Origin: Tubiluchus corallicola | Taxonomy: Eukaryota; Priapulida; Priapulimorpha; Priapulimorphida; Tubiluchidae | Length of the DNA: 64,000 bases | NCBI GenBank assembly: GCA_030141605.1 | Contig: JAQGDQ010000146.1 | Coordinates: 131,933-195,932, forward strand | Direction: 5' to 3' | In this document: positions 25,182 through 32,905 of the stretch, piece after piece | How positions within the stretch are numbered: position 1 is the stretch's first letter | Layout: every line of letters starts with the position of its first letter | Program-made: the position numbers and the translations under genes | The notes under the pieces: generated by a model | What the model was told of the DNA's origin: nothing | Databases searched by the model: none | The model's input: the letters and a program-made list of their open reading frames with translations, nothing else

Positions 25182-25769
25182 TATTTAAAGACAACAAAAT
25201 TTTATTAAAATTTTGCATTAAAAAGTTGAAATCATGTCAAACGTATCAACAGGCTGCTGTTGTAATCATTTATTTATATGCTTATCTATTTATTTATTAT
25301 TTATTTATTTGTTTACTTATTTATTTTTATATACAATGCTGTATTTACAAATGAATAATCACGCAGTGAAATGAATAATAATTACACAGTGAAATGACAC
25401 GTTTTTTCATTCACGTCCTCAGCGTATGGCTAAACTATACAATTTCCCACATACAAGAAATTAGTTACCAAAGCGAATTAGGAATTTAGGATTAGTGTTA
25501 AGATTATAATTAGGACAAGAGTTAGGGTTGGAGTTAGGGTAAGAGATAGGGATAGGGTTAGGTTTGGGTTAGGGTTAGGATTACGGCATTTCAGTTCTAA
25601 ACTCCTTTGTGTTGGTGTGTATAGGCCTAGTAAACATTGTGAGCGCAGAATCCTACGTCCTAATTACGATGACTCTGCTCACCTTTTTCGACAGCGACGA
25701 CAACGCGACAATTACGTCAAACACAAGAACACAACAAGCTAAAATAAAACTTGGCTTCTTATAAACCAT
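11784..25769 (-). CDS. CRHBP: Corticotropin-releasing hormone-binding protein, complete gene of seven coding exons
   Basis: A secreted protein that binds CRH/DH44-type peptides and limits their action. I assembled it from exons 25769-25683, 23659-23593, 21477-21320, 16634-16424, 15926-15736, 13449-13338 and 11920-11784 (minus strand). All have GT-AG borders and consistent phases, giving 963 nt and 320 aa; the human protein is 322 aa. Residues 1-25 form a hydrophobic signal sequence. The mature part has exactly ten cysteines in the family order (CIAVV, ICG, GCAEG, FCG, ACNVI, NCSFSII, CTKEG, LCG, GCGNS, ICTK). Family landmarks are VLDGWELDG, FPS, ASQNV, NCSFSII, DYVEFLAGNGLDPS and RLVSSG. An in-frame TGA three codons before the ATG supports the start. 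The least certain border is the end of exon 5: a donor at 15774 would shorten the protein by 13 residues, also in phase. Several introns carry tandem repeats very close to splice sites. Confidence 0.93.
11945..12475. repeat. Long CAG/TAG trinucleotide array in CRHBP intron 6
   Basis: About 530 bases of CAG with interspersed TAG, CAT and CGG triplets on the plus strand (CTG/CTA in the gene sense). It ends only about 25 bases from the acceptor of CRHBP exon 7. The 233-residue Leu-rich ORF through it has no Met-supported exon structure and is an artefact. Confidence 0.98.
12543..12700. repeat. Dispersed repeat Y, partial copy 2
   Basis: Shares GAGAAAAATGTTAGAA, AGCGCC-CGTGTA, GCGATCACATCACGCTTGG and GGCGTCAT in order with the copy at 11082-11300. 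Both flank the CAG array, so the array may have expanded inside or next to an older insertion. Confidence 0.65.
13338..13449 (-). CDS. CRHBP: CRHBP exon 6
   Basis: Acceptor ATTCAG before TGTACGAAGG, donor GTAAGAT. It reads CTKEGASDYVEFLAGNGLDP and continues to ELCGTSPAAT, the DYVE-GLDPS block of the second CUB-like half. 112 bases, phase 0 in and phase 1 out. Confidence 0.92.
13707..14250 (-). mobile_element. TTAA-flanked MITE, family X, copy 1 (inverted)
   Basis: A 544-base element bounded by TTAAAAGAAAACCGG at its left end and CCGTTTTCCTTTAA at its right end, that is, short inverted ends next to TTAA. The interior matches, inverted, the copies at 27672-28222 and 36394-36946, for example GCGCCTTTTTG, AACACTTACGCAAACGTGCTTG and GTTAATTAACTTTCTAAG. 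No coding capacity. TTAA ends would fit a piggyBac-like mover; that is an inference. Confidence 0.8.
14330..14745. repeat. Dispersed repeat Z, copy 2
   Basis: Second copy of the repeat at 9163-9530 in the same orientation. It lies directly beside the family X MITE in CRHBP intron 5. The short ORFs here are not conserved between the two copies, which argues against coding function. Confidence 0.75.
14746..15221. other. CRHBP intron 5 sequence, no feature
   Basis: Intronic AT-rich DNA between two dispersed repeats. Nothing recognisable. Confidence 0.4.
15222..15652. repeat. Dispersed repeat Y, copy 3
   Basis: Starts TTAAAGGAAACGTCAACCC and ends GTTTTCCTTTAA, so it has TTAA next to short inverted ends like family X. 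The interior has TAAAATCAC, GCGATCATTTCACGCTTGG, CCACCAATGACGTCA and CTTTCAAAGATATA. About 430 bases, no ORF, probably the most complete copy of this non-autonomous element. Confidence 0.72.
15736..15926 (-). CDS. CRHBP: CRHBP exon 5
   Basis: Acceptor TTTCTTACAG, phase 1 in. It reads ACNVIAAMPSGRYTLQNY and then NCSFSIISP, matching the start of the second half of CRHBP. The donor after CACAAG (GTTCGC) is weak. An alternative donor GTGAAT at 15774 is also in phase and removes 13 residues. Two further copies of the acceptor and exon start lie upstream. Confidence 0.85.
15832..16165 (-). repeat. 94-bp tandem repeat made of a CRHBP 3' splice site plus partial exon 5
   Basis: A 94-base period is exact for three steps (AATAATGGAG at 15841, 15935, 16029, 16123). 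On the gene strand each unit holds the pyrimidine-rich CCATTATTTCTTACAG acceptor and about 78 bases of exon 5. Acceptors therefore occur at 15926, 16020 and 16114. Only 15926 opens into the full exon; the unit after 16020 reads ACNVIAAVPSGRYTLQNYG and then a stop after re-entering the repeat junction. Confidence 0.9.
16424..16634 (-). CDS. CRHBP: CRHBP exon 4
   Basis: Acceptor CTTAACAG, phase 0 in. It reads VLDGWELDGQLFPSDDDYPH, then TFCGNNAPQ, ASQNVMM and GFSVSVRFIENLE, with donor GTAGGT (phase 1 out). The upstream GTAAGA inside the exon (16448) is also a possible donor but would break the phase into exon 5. 211 bases. Confidence 0.92.
16663..17018. mobile_element. Foldback-like element with inverted ends and internal palindromic tandem repeats
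   Basis: The left end CTACGAAAGCGTATTAGGAC and the right end (read on minus) CTACGAAAACGTATTAGGGC match for about 55 bases with few differences. Between them the motif GGTTATAACC (itself a palindrome) plus T-rich and ATCGG spacers repeats about six times. About 355 bases, no ORF worth considering. It sits 28 bases inside CRHBP intron 3 from the acceptor of exon 4. Confidence 0.82.
17019..18359. other. CRHBP intron 3, unassigned; possible decayed coding remnant at 17540-18010
   Basis: Between 17540 and 18010 the plus strand keeps a long partly open frame (LLAKKTLSSALHGKEV-type text) with a few stops, while the minus strand has a 153-residue ORF rich in Trp, Cys and Ser typical of antisense. 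I do not recognise a family. A degenerate transposon gene is possible. Confidence 0.3.
18372..18700. repeat. ACGTT/ATGTT pentanucleotide array
   Basis: Degenerate five-base repeats (GTTAC, GTTAT, GTCAC, GTGTT) over about 330 bases. Alternative ORFs of Cys/Tyr/Val/Arg runs in all three frames are artefacts of the five-base period. Confidence 0.95.
19080..21298. repeat. 57-bp satellite with a 649-bp higher-order duplication, CRHBP intron 3
   Basis: The unit holds TGATACGTTACTATAACTGG, then CAACACGAATACTAGTGG, then TAATTACTACTGAATTTAA, 57 bases in all (period exact at 19684 and 19741). The part 19211-19625 is a non-satellite insert repeated at 19860-20270, so a 649-base block of insert plus satellite was duplicated. 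The array ends about 20 bases from the donor of CRHBP exon 3. Two 69-codon ORFs in the insert are the same sequence twice. Confidence 0.95.
21320..21477 (-). CDS. CRHBP: CRHBP exon 3
   Basis: Acceptor GCTTTCAG, donor GTAAGTATC. It reads CIAVVGTEGTYWYKSTGQ, then DICGLYLIADPRQIIELEF and DVGCAEGGLLS, the first CUB-like half with three family cysteines. 158 bases, phase 1 in and 0 out. Confidence 0.93.
21478..22339. other. CRHBP intron 2, no feature beyond a short TAAA tract
   Basis: A short AAATAAAT tract lies at 21588-21630. The rest is unremarkable intronic DNA without exon or repeat signals. Confidence 0.45.
22365..22600. repeat. Dispersed repeat U, two tandem copies
   Basis: ACAGGCCATACTGTAA, then CATTGTCACTTGTAGATGGC, then CACTTGT and TTGTACGATGGC occur twice, about 120 bases apart. 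A third copy is at 26205-26300. No coding potential. Confidence 0.8.
23593..23659 (-). CDS. CRHBP: CRHBP exon 2
   Basis: A 67-base exon with acceptor TTGTTTCAG and donor GTAAGTTC. It reads QLNFSEKRSSNLPKERDSY and then EEI, leading in phase 1 into the first family cysteine of exon 3. The sequence is poorly conserved, but the phases and splice sites match on both sides. Confidence 0.85.
23866..24210. repeat. GAT and GGT trinucleotide array in CRHBP intron 1
   Basis: GATGAT and GACGAC units grade into a pure GGTGGT block at 24112-24210. The ORFs of Met/Thr and Val runs are artefacts. Confidence 0.97.
24720..25335. repeat. TTTA tetranucleotide array in CRHBP intron 1
   Basis: TTTATTTA with TTTG, TTAC and TTTC variants over about 600 bases, interrupted at 25185-25268. 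The 188-residue Leu/Ile/Phe/Tyr-rich ORF is an artefact of the four-base period. Confidence 0.96.
25437..25600. repeat. Repeat W copy 1 with degenerate TTAGGG-like array
   Basis: After a lead block (TTAGTTACC, GCGAATTAGGA) come degenerate TTAGGG, TTAGGA and GTTAGG units for about 90 bases. The same lead block and array recur inverted near 29290-29360 and again at 31425-31475. The array is therefore part of a dispersed element rather than a true telomere. It lies about 80 bases from the donor of CRHBP exon 1. Confidence 0.75.
25683..25769 (-). CDS. CRHBP: CRHBP exon 1 with signal peptide
   Basis: The ATG at 25769 has an in-frame TGA three codons upstream. It reads MVYKKPSFILACCVLVFDV and continues IVALSSLSKK to donor GTGAGC, phase 0. 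A charged start followed by a hydrophobic core is a typical secretion signal. Confidence 0.88.
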
Positions 25770-25907
25770 AGCAGCTCAGAACTGCCTAAAAACTGACAAA
25801 CCGTGGCAATTTTTTTCCACGCAATCGAAGAAAACAATGTTCTTGGCAACACTACATCAATTGAAGTAATGCCACCCGTAACCTGCAAGTATATCAGCAG
25901 GTATACA

Positions 25908-25915
25908 TGACGTCA
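25908..25915. promoter_or_regulatory. Palindromic CRE (TGACGTCA) upstream of CRHBP
   Basis: A perfect cAMP-response element core about 140 bases before the CRHBP start codon. Mammalian CRHBP promoters are known to respond to cAMP through a CRE. The same octamer also occurs inside repeat Y copies in this window, so chance or repeat origin cannot be excluded. Confidence 0.4.
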
Positions 25916-26204
25916 TCGTTTCCGATTTGGCTTCATTCAGTAAATAACAGAAGTTGGCGTAATTCTAGATAAACTAATTGAACGAAGTGGGGGAAAAACT
26001 GTAAGAGGAGATTTATGGCTCATAGCTAAAATGAGTATTGTAATACTGAAAGTGTAAAGTAAGACAATAATAATAAGTTTGTGTACGTCACTCATACTGG
26101 CTATTTTCTTCCATCAAATGAAGAAAACGTGAAATGTATCATGCGCTATTATTAAAACACTCGTGTTTCACTCCATCCGAATTCGTGGCTGCCATTTCGT
26201 ATGG

Positions 26205-26300
26205 TACTGATTGTAAGGTATGCATTGTCACTTGTAGATGGCAGCACTTGTAGCATTGTTGTACGATGGCGTTAGCTAATAATCAATATGGCGTGAGGAT
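26205..26300. repeat. Dispersed repeat U, copy 3
   Basis: CATTGTCACTTGTAGATGGC and TTGTACGATGGC as in 22365-22600, single copy. Confidence 0.75.
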
Positions 26301-27671
26301 TACACATGTACTAGTTAAATTGTGCGGTGTGAGTCGTCGTTGAAGGTTTACAAGCAAAGTTGGGGTCTGGCTAGTAATTTACGCAAAGAAACAATAGGGC
26401 ACACATAGCAAGCGTAGTTAATTTGCTGTCTACATTTTTGCGGAATTGCGGATACAGGGATATTCAAATTTCACTCAATCCGCGGATTTTGTGTGTGCGG
26501 ATATGTACAGTTGGAAAATATTGCGGTTGCGGTCAAACGGGAAAGTAACATCCGCCCATCTCCGGTACAATTATGCGTTTAATAAGTGACTATGACACCT
26601 GCCGGGGAATGTTGCAGGTGGATAATTGAAGTGATGAACTTTAAGTACTTGCCAACGCTAGAACGAGACCGCATGCGTATGTAAAATCCAGTTCTGACCG
26701 ATTCTTATAAATGTAATGTTTATGGCGTACGTGATTTTACTTTTGTAACCCTTATTTTAGGCGTATATGTATGTCAGCTGTCATATATTAGCCTGTTTCT
26801 CCTACTAAGTAATGCTTAGGATACAGCGTTATAAAGCACGGAGATTATCACCGTTAGAAACGGCGAATAACGTAGATTGCTGGCCTGTAGACGCTAACAT
26901 GATATGATATTATTATTTTCAGGTATTTTTACGATGCACTAATGTCAGTGTCACGAACTGTGACAAGCGTAAAACAGTCGTGATTTCAAACACTTGCTGA
27001 GACCGCATTCATAGGTAGTTTTGACCTTGCATACGTGATCTCAAACTTGTACAGAACGTATTTTTAGATATTATGAATATGGTATGTTATAAAAAGCTTT
27101 CTGCCAAATTAACTCAATGGTAATGTGTAGATACTGTGTCTTAGAGAACAAAGAACATTATCCCCGTTAGACGGTTTACTAATAGATTAGCTTTGAGCAA
27201 TGTTTATGCTCATGTTAATTAATATTGTCTGTTTGCTGCACTGTTATTAATAACGTTTGTGTTTGTAAATATCGTAAAATATATATGTTTGCATTTCAAT
27301 TAACTGTTTCTCCTTTTTTAGCAACTTAAAACAGAAGTAAGTACGGTATTCTGCATATAAACATGTTTCTCATTTTATTCAAGCTTTTTCGGATTTTGTT
27401 ATTAAAGAGAGGGTAATTTAAGAACCTCGAACCTTCAGCGTTTCTCTCCCATTAAAGTATCAAATTACCTTCAAATTCCGCCCTTATGAACGAACGGCAG
27501 TTCAATATGTAAACTGTATAAGTCTGCATTGCAAATAAGTATTGTTCTGGTTTTTTAAGCAGTTTAAAACACGAGTAATCATTATGCTTATAATTGTGTA
27601 CAAATATGGTGCTCATACCTTGGTGTACAAATGTTTACACAATATGGTTCCAGGTTATTTATCTAATCTTC
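26301..27671. other. Intergenic, no feature recognised
   Basis: AT-rich DNA upstream of CRHBP on its far side. No exon or repeat family was recognised on either strand. Confidence 0.45.
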
Positions 27672-28222
27672 TTAAATGAAAACTGGACGGTTGTTTAGAC
27701 TCAATCTCATTTTAATTTACTGTCCAAAATATACGTTTTCTTGACCGATAAAAGTTAGCAATTGTTTCTTATATTCGAATAATTAGCTTAGAAAGTTAAT
27801 TAACGGCAATCGAACACAGCTATTGCTTTGCATCACAAACTAACCACAATTTGTTTAATGGCAGGCATCTTCGCTTGTGCGTCAAGCACGTTTGCGTAAG
27901 TGTTACGGTTTAAACGCGTGATGTCACGAAAATGGGTTCTACGTCTTATGACGTCAGAAACTAACACTGCAGTCATGATCATGGTTATCACTGCATCACC
28001 TTCTATTTGTCGACTACGCGCACGTGAAAAAAGGCGCCGTTGCCAATCTTAGTAGATTCACTGAGCCCCGCGTAGCTTTGAAAGTTTAACAAAATTTTAG
28101 GATCCGAGGTAATTATTATTTAATCTAAACTCTGATTTAAAATAAGCTATTGTAGTTTTCAATATTTTAGAGAATTCTTTATTCTGAACTAATGTTTACA
28201 CACTCATCCAGTTTTCCTTTAA
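27672..28222 (+). mobile_element. TTAA-flanked MITE, family X, copy 2
   Basis: 551 bases from TTAAATGAAAACTGGACG to CCAGTTTTCCTTTAA. Near-identical blocks to 36394-36946, including TCAATCTCATTTTAATTTAC, TGGCAGGCATC and AAAAGGCGCCGTTGCCAATC. No ORF. Confidence 0.85.
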
Positions 28223-28329
28223 AGTAACAGCTTTCTCAGTTCGGCCACGTTCTAGTCAGAGTTCACACAATAGTATTACGTATATATAATAATCGCAACA
28301 TATAGCAATAGTATTGTTTAAACTGTGCT

Positions 28330-28510
28330 CCAGCGCTCAGGCTAAACAGGGTCTTTTTCAGTAGCTGACCCCATAGAATGAAACAAATTCCCATTCGATC
28401 TACGTTGTTGAATTAAATTTGACATGTTTAAGAAAAAGCTCAAGACTCGCTTGTTCATTTTACCCTTTTTTGAACTAAAAGTTTGTTAATTTCGCGTTGC
28501 GTACAGTGTT
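28330..28510 (+). mobile_element. LINE ORF2 C-terminal scrap
   Basis: In one frame with stops it reads a NKFPFDLR-type block and FKKKLKTRLF, the common W-N-x-LP ... FKxxLKxxLF ending of Jockey/CR1-like ORF2 proteins. Short and broken. Confidence 0.6.
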
Positions 28511-28636
28511 TGGTTTAAATTCAATGGATTTTATTGTGATTTGTTTAAATTTCAATTTGAATGCCGATGTTTTTATTTAATTGCTATTAGTCGCCATAGA
28601 ACACTAATTATAATTAACAGCGCGGTATGAATCTGA

Positions 28637-28654
28637 GTAATAATAATATGGGTA

Positions 28655-28746
<92 letters not shown>
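28637..28746. repeat. TAA microsatellite
   Basis: A nearly pure run of about 30 TAA units. It could be the tail of the LINE scrap just upstream, since such elements often end in a microsatellite. Confidence 0.97.
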
Positions 28747-28747
<1 letters not shown>

Positions 28748-29289
28748 TAACTTCCTCCTTTTTATTCACACTCTTAAGGCCTTACGTTAATAAAGAACAG
28801 AGATTTTAGTAACTTTGGATTATTCAGCACTCCTCCCTTTTTTTAATCTTCGGTCTTTTCTTTCCAACACCAAAAGTGACGTGAACAAGACTTAGCGTAA
28901 AATTAAATGTACATATCTGCATGTGTAGAATCAAACCTTATGATCATTATTTTTTTCTAAATTATTGATTTCTTTTTTTCAGCAAATGTGACCGCTTACT
29001 GTGCACAATAAAATCAAAGTATATTTATGTCCCCCCCCCCTCGTTATCAGTAACTTTTAAATATATTTTGTTTCGCATTTGAATTCTCGTCGTATAAACG
29101 GCAACTCACGATCTGCTCCAGGTCGATAAAACTTAGGTCAATCTTTGCTAGTTCTTTCCTATTATACATCCAGCTGCAGCAAGTACTTGTGGCGTGTTAC
29201 GAATAGCCAGGGGTGATTTCACAAAACCGTAAGACAAGGACGTTATTATTACATTCACTGGGCGTTTACAACTCCCCACCAATTTAAAT
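28747..29289. other. No feature recognised
   Basis: AT-rich intergenic DNA. A 12-base C run at about 29030 is the only oddity. Confidence 0.45.
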
Positions 29290-29365
29290 ACTCTAACACT
29301 ACCCTAACCCCAACCCTAATCCCATCCTAATCCGCTTCACGAACTAATCTGTTGTGAGCTGGGAA
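29290..29365 (-). repeat. Repeat W copy 2 (inverted) with CCCTAA-like array
   Basis: ACCCTAACCCCAACCCTAAT followed by CCTAATCCGCTTCACGAACT and later GGGAATTGTAAACT. On minus this is the order seen at 31420-31475. Confidence 0.75.
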
Positions 29366-29499
29366 TTGTAAACTTTAACCGACTCATTTACTATTAACGA
29401 TAACGACGTATTTAAAGTACATGTAATAGAGAACTCTTTACTTACGTTAAGTTTAAAAATTTGTCTCGAAAACTTATATCACCTACATACTGTCTTGTT

Positions 29500-29720
29500 G
29501 CGCAGCAGCAACACCGTATGAAACTTGTAAATTCAAACTCCCATTAGCCAGTTTAACGGTAAGTCATTTAAAACAAGTTTTAATAACATTGAGTATATTT
29601 AGAAAAAATAATCAAAGCATTCGTAGCACACACTTCGCTAACTATGCAAAAGTATATTACTGTATCTTGTCAATAAAGCTAAAAAGGTTAGTTTACTGAC
29701 AGAATAGCAATAAAAGAGTT
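29500..29720. repeat. Dispersed repeat V, copy 1
   Basis: AAACTTGTAAATTCAAA, AACGGTAAGTCATTTAAAAC, GAAAAAATAATCAAAGCAT and CGTAGCAC appear in the same order at 56195-56375. Non-coding. Confidence 0.72.
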
Positions 29721-30321
29721 TTTGTAAGGAATGTTCGTGAGCATGCGCGCCGGTGTTGCGCGCATTGTTTCTAGCTGACCAATCAACGAACGACATCCGT
29801 CATCTTGTCGAAAATCACCCATTTGCCTGCTGTCGCTGGACTTGAAAACCCACGCTCTTTCCACCCACTACTACAGTAGAAATGTAATTTTTGTGTGAAT
29901 TTTAGGTTTAGGTACTTTTAACATTGCAGAGTGGAATTTTTATATATAATGTATCACTGTATATTGTTGAAACTGCTTTACTAGGTGTTTGGTATAATTA
30001 TGTAATGTATTGTAGTAAACCATGCTTTATTATGTAATCCTAGACGCAAGCGATACTGTGATTAGTATAGTCACGTATTGGGTGGGGCGGTATTCAGGTG
30101 TGCCCCACCTTCCTGCCTTGCTATATTGAATGTATTTTCGTTTTAATAAATGACCTCATGTTATGAACTATTTTCACTCTTGATGCTTTTGCAAAGAACT
30201 ATCCAGGTTCAGCCATTTTACCTCTAGGTTTATGAACATTAGTTTACGAAAAATACGTTTTTCCGTGAACCAGTGGTGCACATTAGTCTTTCAAGCAGAT
30301 AAGTGTAATGCTAAGTAACGC
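29721..30321. other. Unassigned, possible retroelement 3' end near 30060-30170
   Basis: A G+C-richer block with GGGTGGGGCGG, then TTTTAATAAATGACC, resembles an LTR or 3' end with a polyadenylation signal. No second copy was found in the window. Confidence 0.3.
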
Positions 30322-30861
30322 TACAGTATAACATTGCATGGAACGTTCTACAGTATAACATTGCATGGAACGTTCTACAGTATAGCATTGCATGGAACGT
30401 TCTACAGTACAACATTGCATGGAACGTTCTGCTGTATAGCATTGCATGGAACGTTCTACAGTATAACATTGCATGGAACGTTCTACAGTATAACATTGCA
30501 TGGAACGTTCTACAGTACAACATTGCATGGAACGTTCTGATGTATAACATTGCATGGAACGTTCTACAGTATAATATTGCATGGAACGTTCTACAGTATA
30601 ACATTGCATGGAACGTTCTACAGTATAACATTGCATGGAACGTTCTACAGTATAATATTGCACGGAACGTTCTACAGTATAACATTGCATGGAACGTTCT
30701 ACAGTATAACATTGCATGGAACGTTCTACAGTATAACATTGCATGGAACGTTCTACAGTACAACATTGCATGGAACGTTCTACAGTATAACATTGCATGG
30801 AACGTTCTACAGTATAACATTGCATGGAACGTTCTACAGTATAACATTGCATGGAAAGTTC
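30322..30861. repeat. 27-bp minisatellite, about 20 copies
   Basis: The unit is ACAGTATAACATTGCATGG plus AACGTTCT, 27 bases. Because 27 is a multiple of three, frames stay open on both strands (for example MQCYTVERS nonapeptide repeats on minus). Substitutions between units show no codon-position bias that I can see, so I treat it as non-coding. Confidence 0.96.
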
Positions 30862-31424
30862 TTAACTTCTTCCTTCTTTCTTCTCCTTTAACTTTATTAC
30901 CGAGATTAGCTGGTGGATAATGTGGTTAGGTTTTTTCTCTAAACGTGTAATCAGTTTTGCCCTTACACCCTATAACACAACCCCCCCCCCCCCCCAAGAA
31001 TTGCTTGCTCAATGGAACAGAAATAGCCATCGCCACAATTAATGCAAATCAAAATGTCAAACATTTCTAGACCTAATGTGCTTTCGGTGCATTTCAGGAA
31101 TCATGCCTCCCAGCAGGTAAGTAACCATTCATGCCTATCACATCCGCATTATGCAGATCACAAGAGTGGCTGTGCGCGGGAGGAAGCCAATTATTTCGCT
31201 GAGCGAGACTTCCGGTGCAATGCTAGGGCGCGCCCGACACTTACAAATCACGGCAGGAGAATACTTATCTGTTAAGTAGCAATACGATATTTATTGCATT
31301 TGACATTTATGCTTTTCTTACCAGTCGACTGCATTATGCATAATCTATTCAAACCAAACAATTGGGTGAGCCATTGCAGGATTCAGTGTATGAATGAATC
31401 AGTAATTATTCTTGGCTGAAGTTT
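30862..31424. other. No gene recognised; poly-C run at about 30979-30996
   Basis: An 18-base C run and otherwise unremarkable DNA. The ORF at 31042-31275 has no recognisable motif. Confidence 0.4.
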
Positions 31425-31475
31425 GCAATTCCCCACACACGTGAAGCGGATTAGGATTATGGTTAGGGTTAGTTT
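31425..31475 (+). repeat. Repeat W copy 3 with TTAGGG-like units
   Basis: GTGAAGCGGATTAGGATTAT then GGTTAGGGTTAG, the short form of the element seen at 25437 and 29290. Confidence 0.7.
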
Positions 31476-31615
31476 AAACATAATTTATTATAGGATTTGA
31501 TCAGACGGTTTGAGCAACATGATTTAGGATCCTCACCACAACAGACTTTATTCACTATTTACAAAAACATTTACAGTAAGAATAGACAATAACTACACAA
31601 GCTGACAAGTTTTAC
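31466..31615 (-). repeat. Dispersed repeat T, copy 1 (probable LINE 3' end)
   Basis: GTTTAAACATAATTTATTAT, AGGATCCTCACC, AAAAACATTTACAGTAAG and GACAAGTTTTACTAC recur in the same order at 62182-62335. The second copy there leads into a LINE ORF2 ending on minus, so both are probably LINE 3' untranslated regions. Confidence 0.75.
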
Positions 31616-31972
31616 TACTGCTGCTCATACTGCTGCTGTTGTTGTTGCTGCTACTACTGCTGCTACTGCTGTTGATGCTACTGTCGCTCATACTAACGCT
31701 GTTGCTGCTGCTGATGCTACTGCCGCTCATACTAACGCTGTCGCTGTAGCTACTGCCGTTCGTACTGCTGTTGTTGTTATTGCTGCTACTGTTGCTGCTG
31801 CTGCTACTGCTATTGTTGCTGCTGATGCTACTGCCGCTCATACTAACGCTGTCGCTGTAGCTGCTGCTGCTGCTGCTGCTGCTGCTGATGCTACTGCCGT
31901 TCACACTGCTGCTGTTGTTGCTGCTACTACTGCCGCCGCCGCTGCTGCTGCTGCTGCTGCTGTTACTGTGAT
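31612..31972. repeat. CTG/CTACTG trinucleotide array
   Basis: Imperfect CTG, CTA, GTT and CCG triplets with longer duplicated blocks (GATGCTACTGCCGCTCATAC repeats). The Ser/Asn-rich 160-residue minus-strand ORF is an artefact of triplet periodicity. Confidence 0.93.
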
Positions 31973-32498
31973 CGGGCACAATAATTGCCGCCGCTCTTAC
32001 AACACCAATGAAAATGCTTTGGAACCCATACCATACTCTGACAATTTTCATACTTATCGCAACCACACACATCAATAATTATAATAGAAAAGAATGTGTC
32101 TCCCGCTATCGCTTATCAATCTGACAACAGATAACAAATGGAAACTTTAGTAGAATGCATCACGTATTTTCGAGAAAACTGAACTCAACACCCAGCACCA
32201 ATCAGTATTCTGCGTGAAAATTATCACTCCATAAACATAACAGATACTGACGTAGCAATTGCTGTAAAAAGTGCTAAGCCGTATTATGACAAGTTTTTGG
32301 CAAGAAAGAACTGAAGTAATTTGATGTTCCCATATTATGGTCAGGCTAATACGCAGGTCAGATGCAAACTCATACTGGTAGATGTGTTTAGCACGTGTTT
32401 GAAGGGAGTTTCGTCTTCAAATGTTAATCTGTAGTTGTTACGTGGCAGCTTCTTTTGGTGTAATTAATTTTTTTGTTGAACTAAATAAATGAATTTTA
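31973..32498. other. Upstream region of the GCNT-like gene
   Basis: It should hold the promoter of the glycosyltransferase gene. I see no clear TATA box or known site. Confidence 0.35.
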
Positions 32499-32905
32499 AT
32501 GATTCGTTTTATAAAATGCGTAAGAAAATTCCGAACAGTTGGTGTGCCGTTTATCCTTGTTTTTGTGGTGACATTTTCGTACAGTTTTCTACCTGTCATA
32601 ATAACTGACTTATCCTACTACAATAATGCCGAAGTTGATCTGTATGATATATCAAAGCGAGCAGCAGGAAGTTTTTATTTGCGGCCGCACGATGTCACTG
32701 AAAGTATTAACTGCACGTGGCTTTTCGCGGGCAACAAAACTGAAGCAGAAAGAGCGAGAAAACACGTGAGACAGAAAATTAGAGGCTCATTAAGTGCAAA
32801 AACAATTTTGTCAAAAAGTTTTGACTGCAATACCTTTCGTAGTGAACGAGGATATCCGTCTCACCCATTATCTAATGAGGAGTTAGCATTTCCGCTTGCT
32901 TTTAG
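32499..32905 (+). CDS. GCNT-like exon 1
   Basis: Start codon, cytoplasmic tail, membrane anchor and stem, ending LAFPLAF plus two bases at donor GTAAGTT. Confidence 0.92.

Noticed and set aside
24788-25354. 188-residue hydrophobic ORF resembling a membrane protein
   Set aside because: It is translation of a TTTA tetranucleotide array.
25500-25580. Chromosome end or fusion point marked by TTAGGG
   Set aside because: The array is short and degenerate, lies inside a gene intron and is attached to a lead sequence found at two other sites.
30283-30852. Nonapeptide repeat protein (MQCYTVERS)
   Set aside because: The period of 27 is divisible by three, so several frames on both strands are open. 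No exon context, signal peptide or codon bias was seen.
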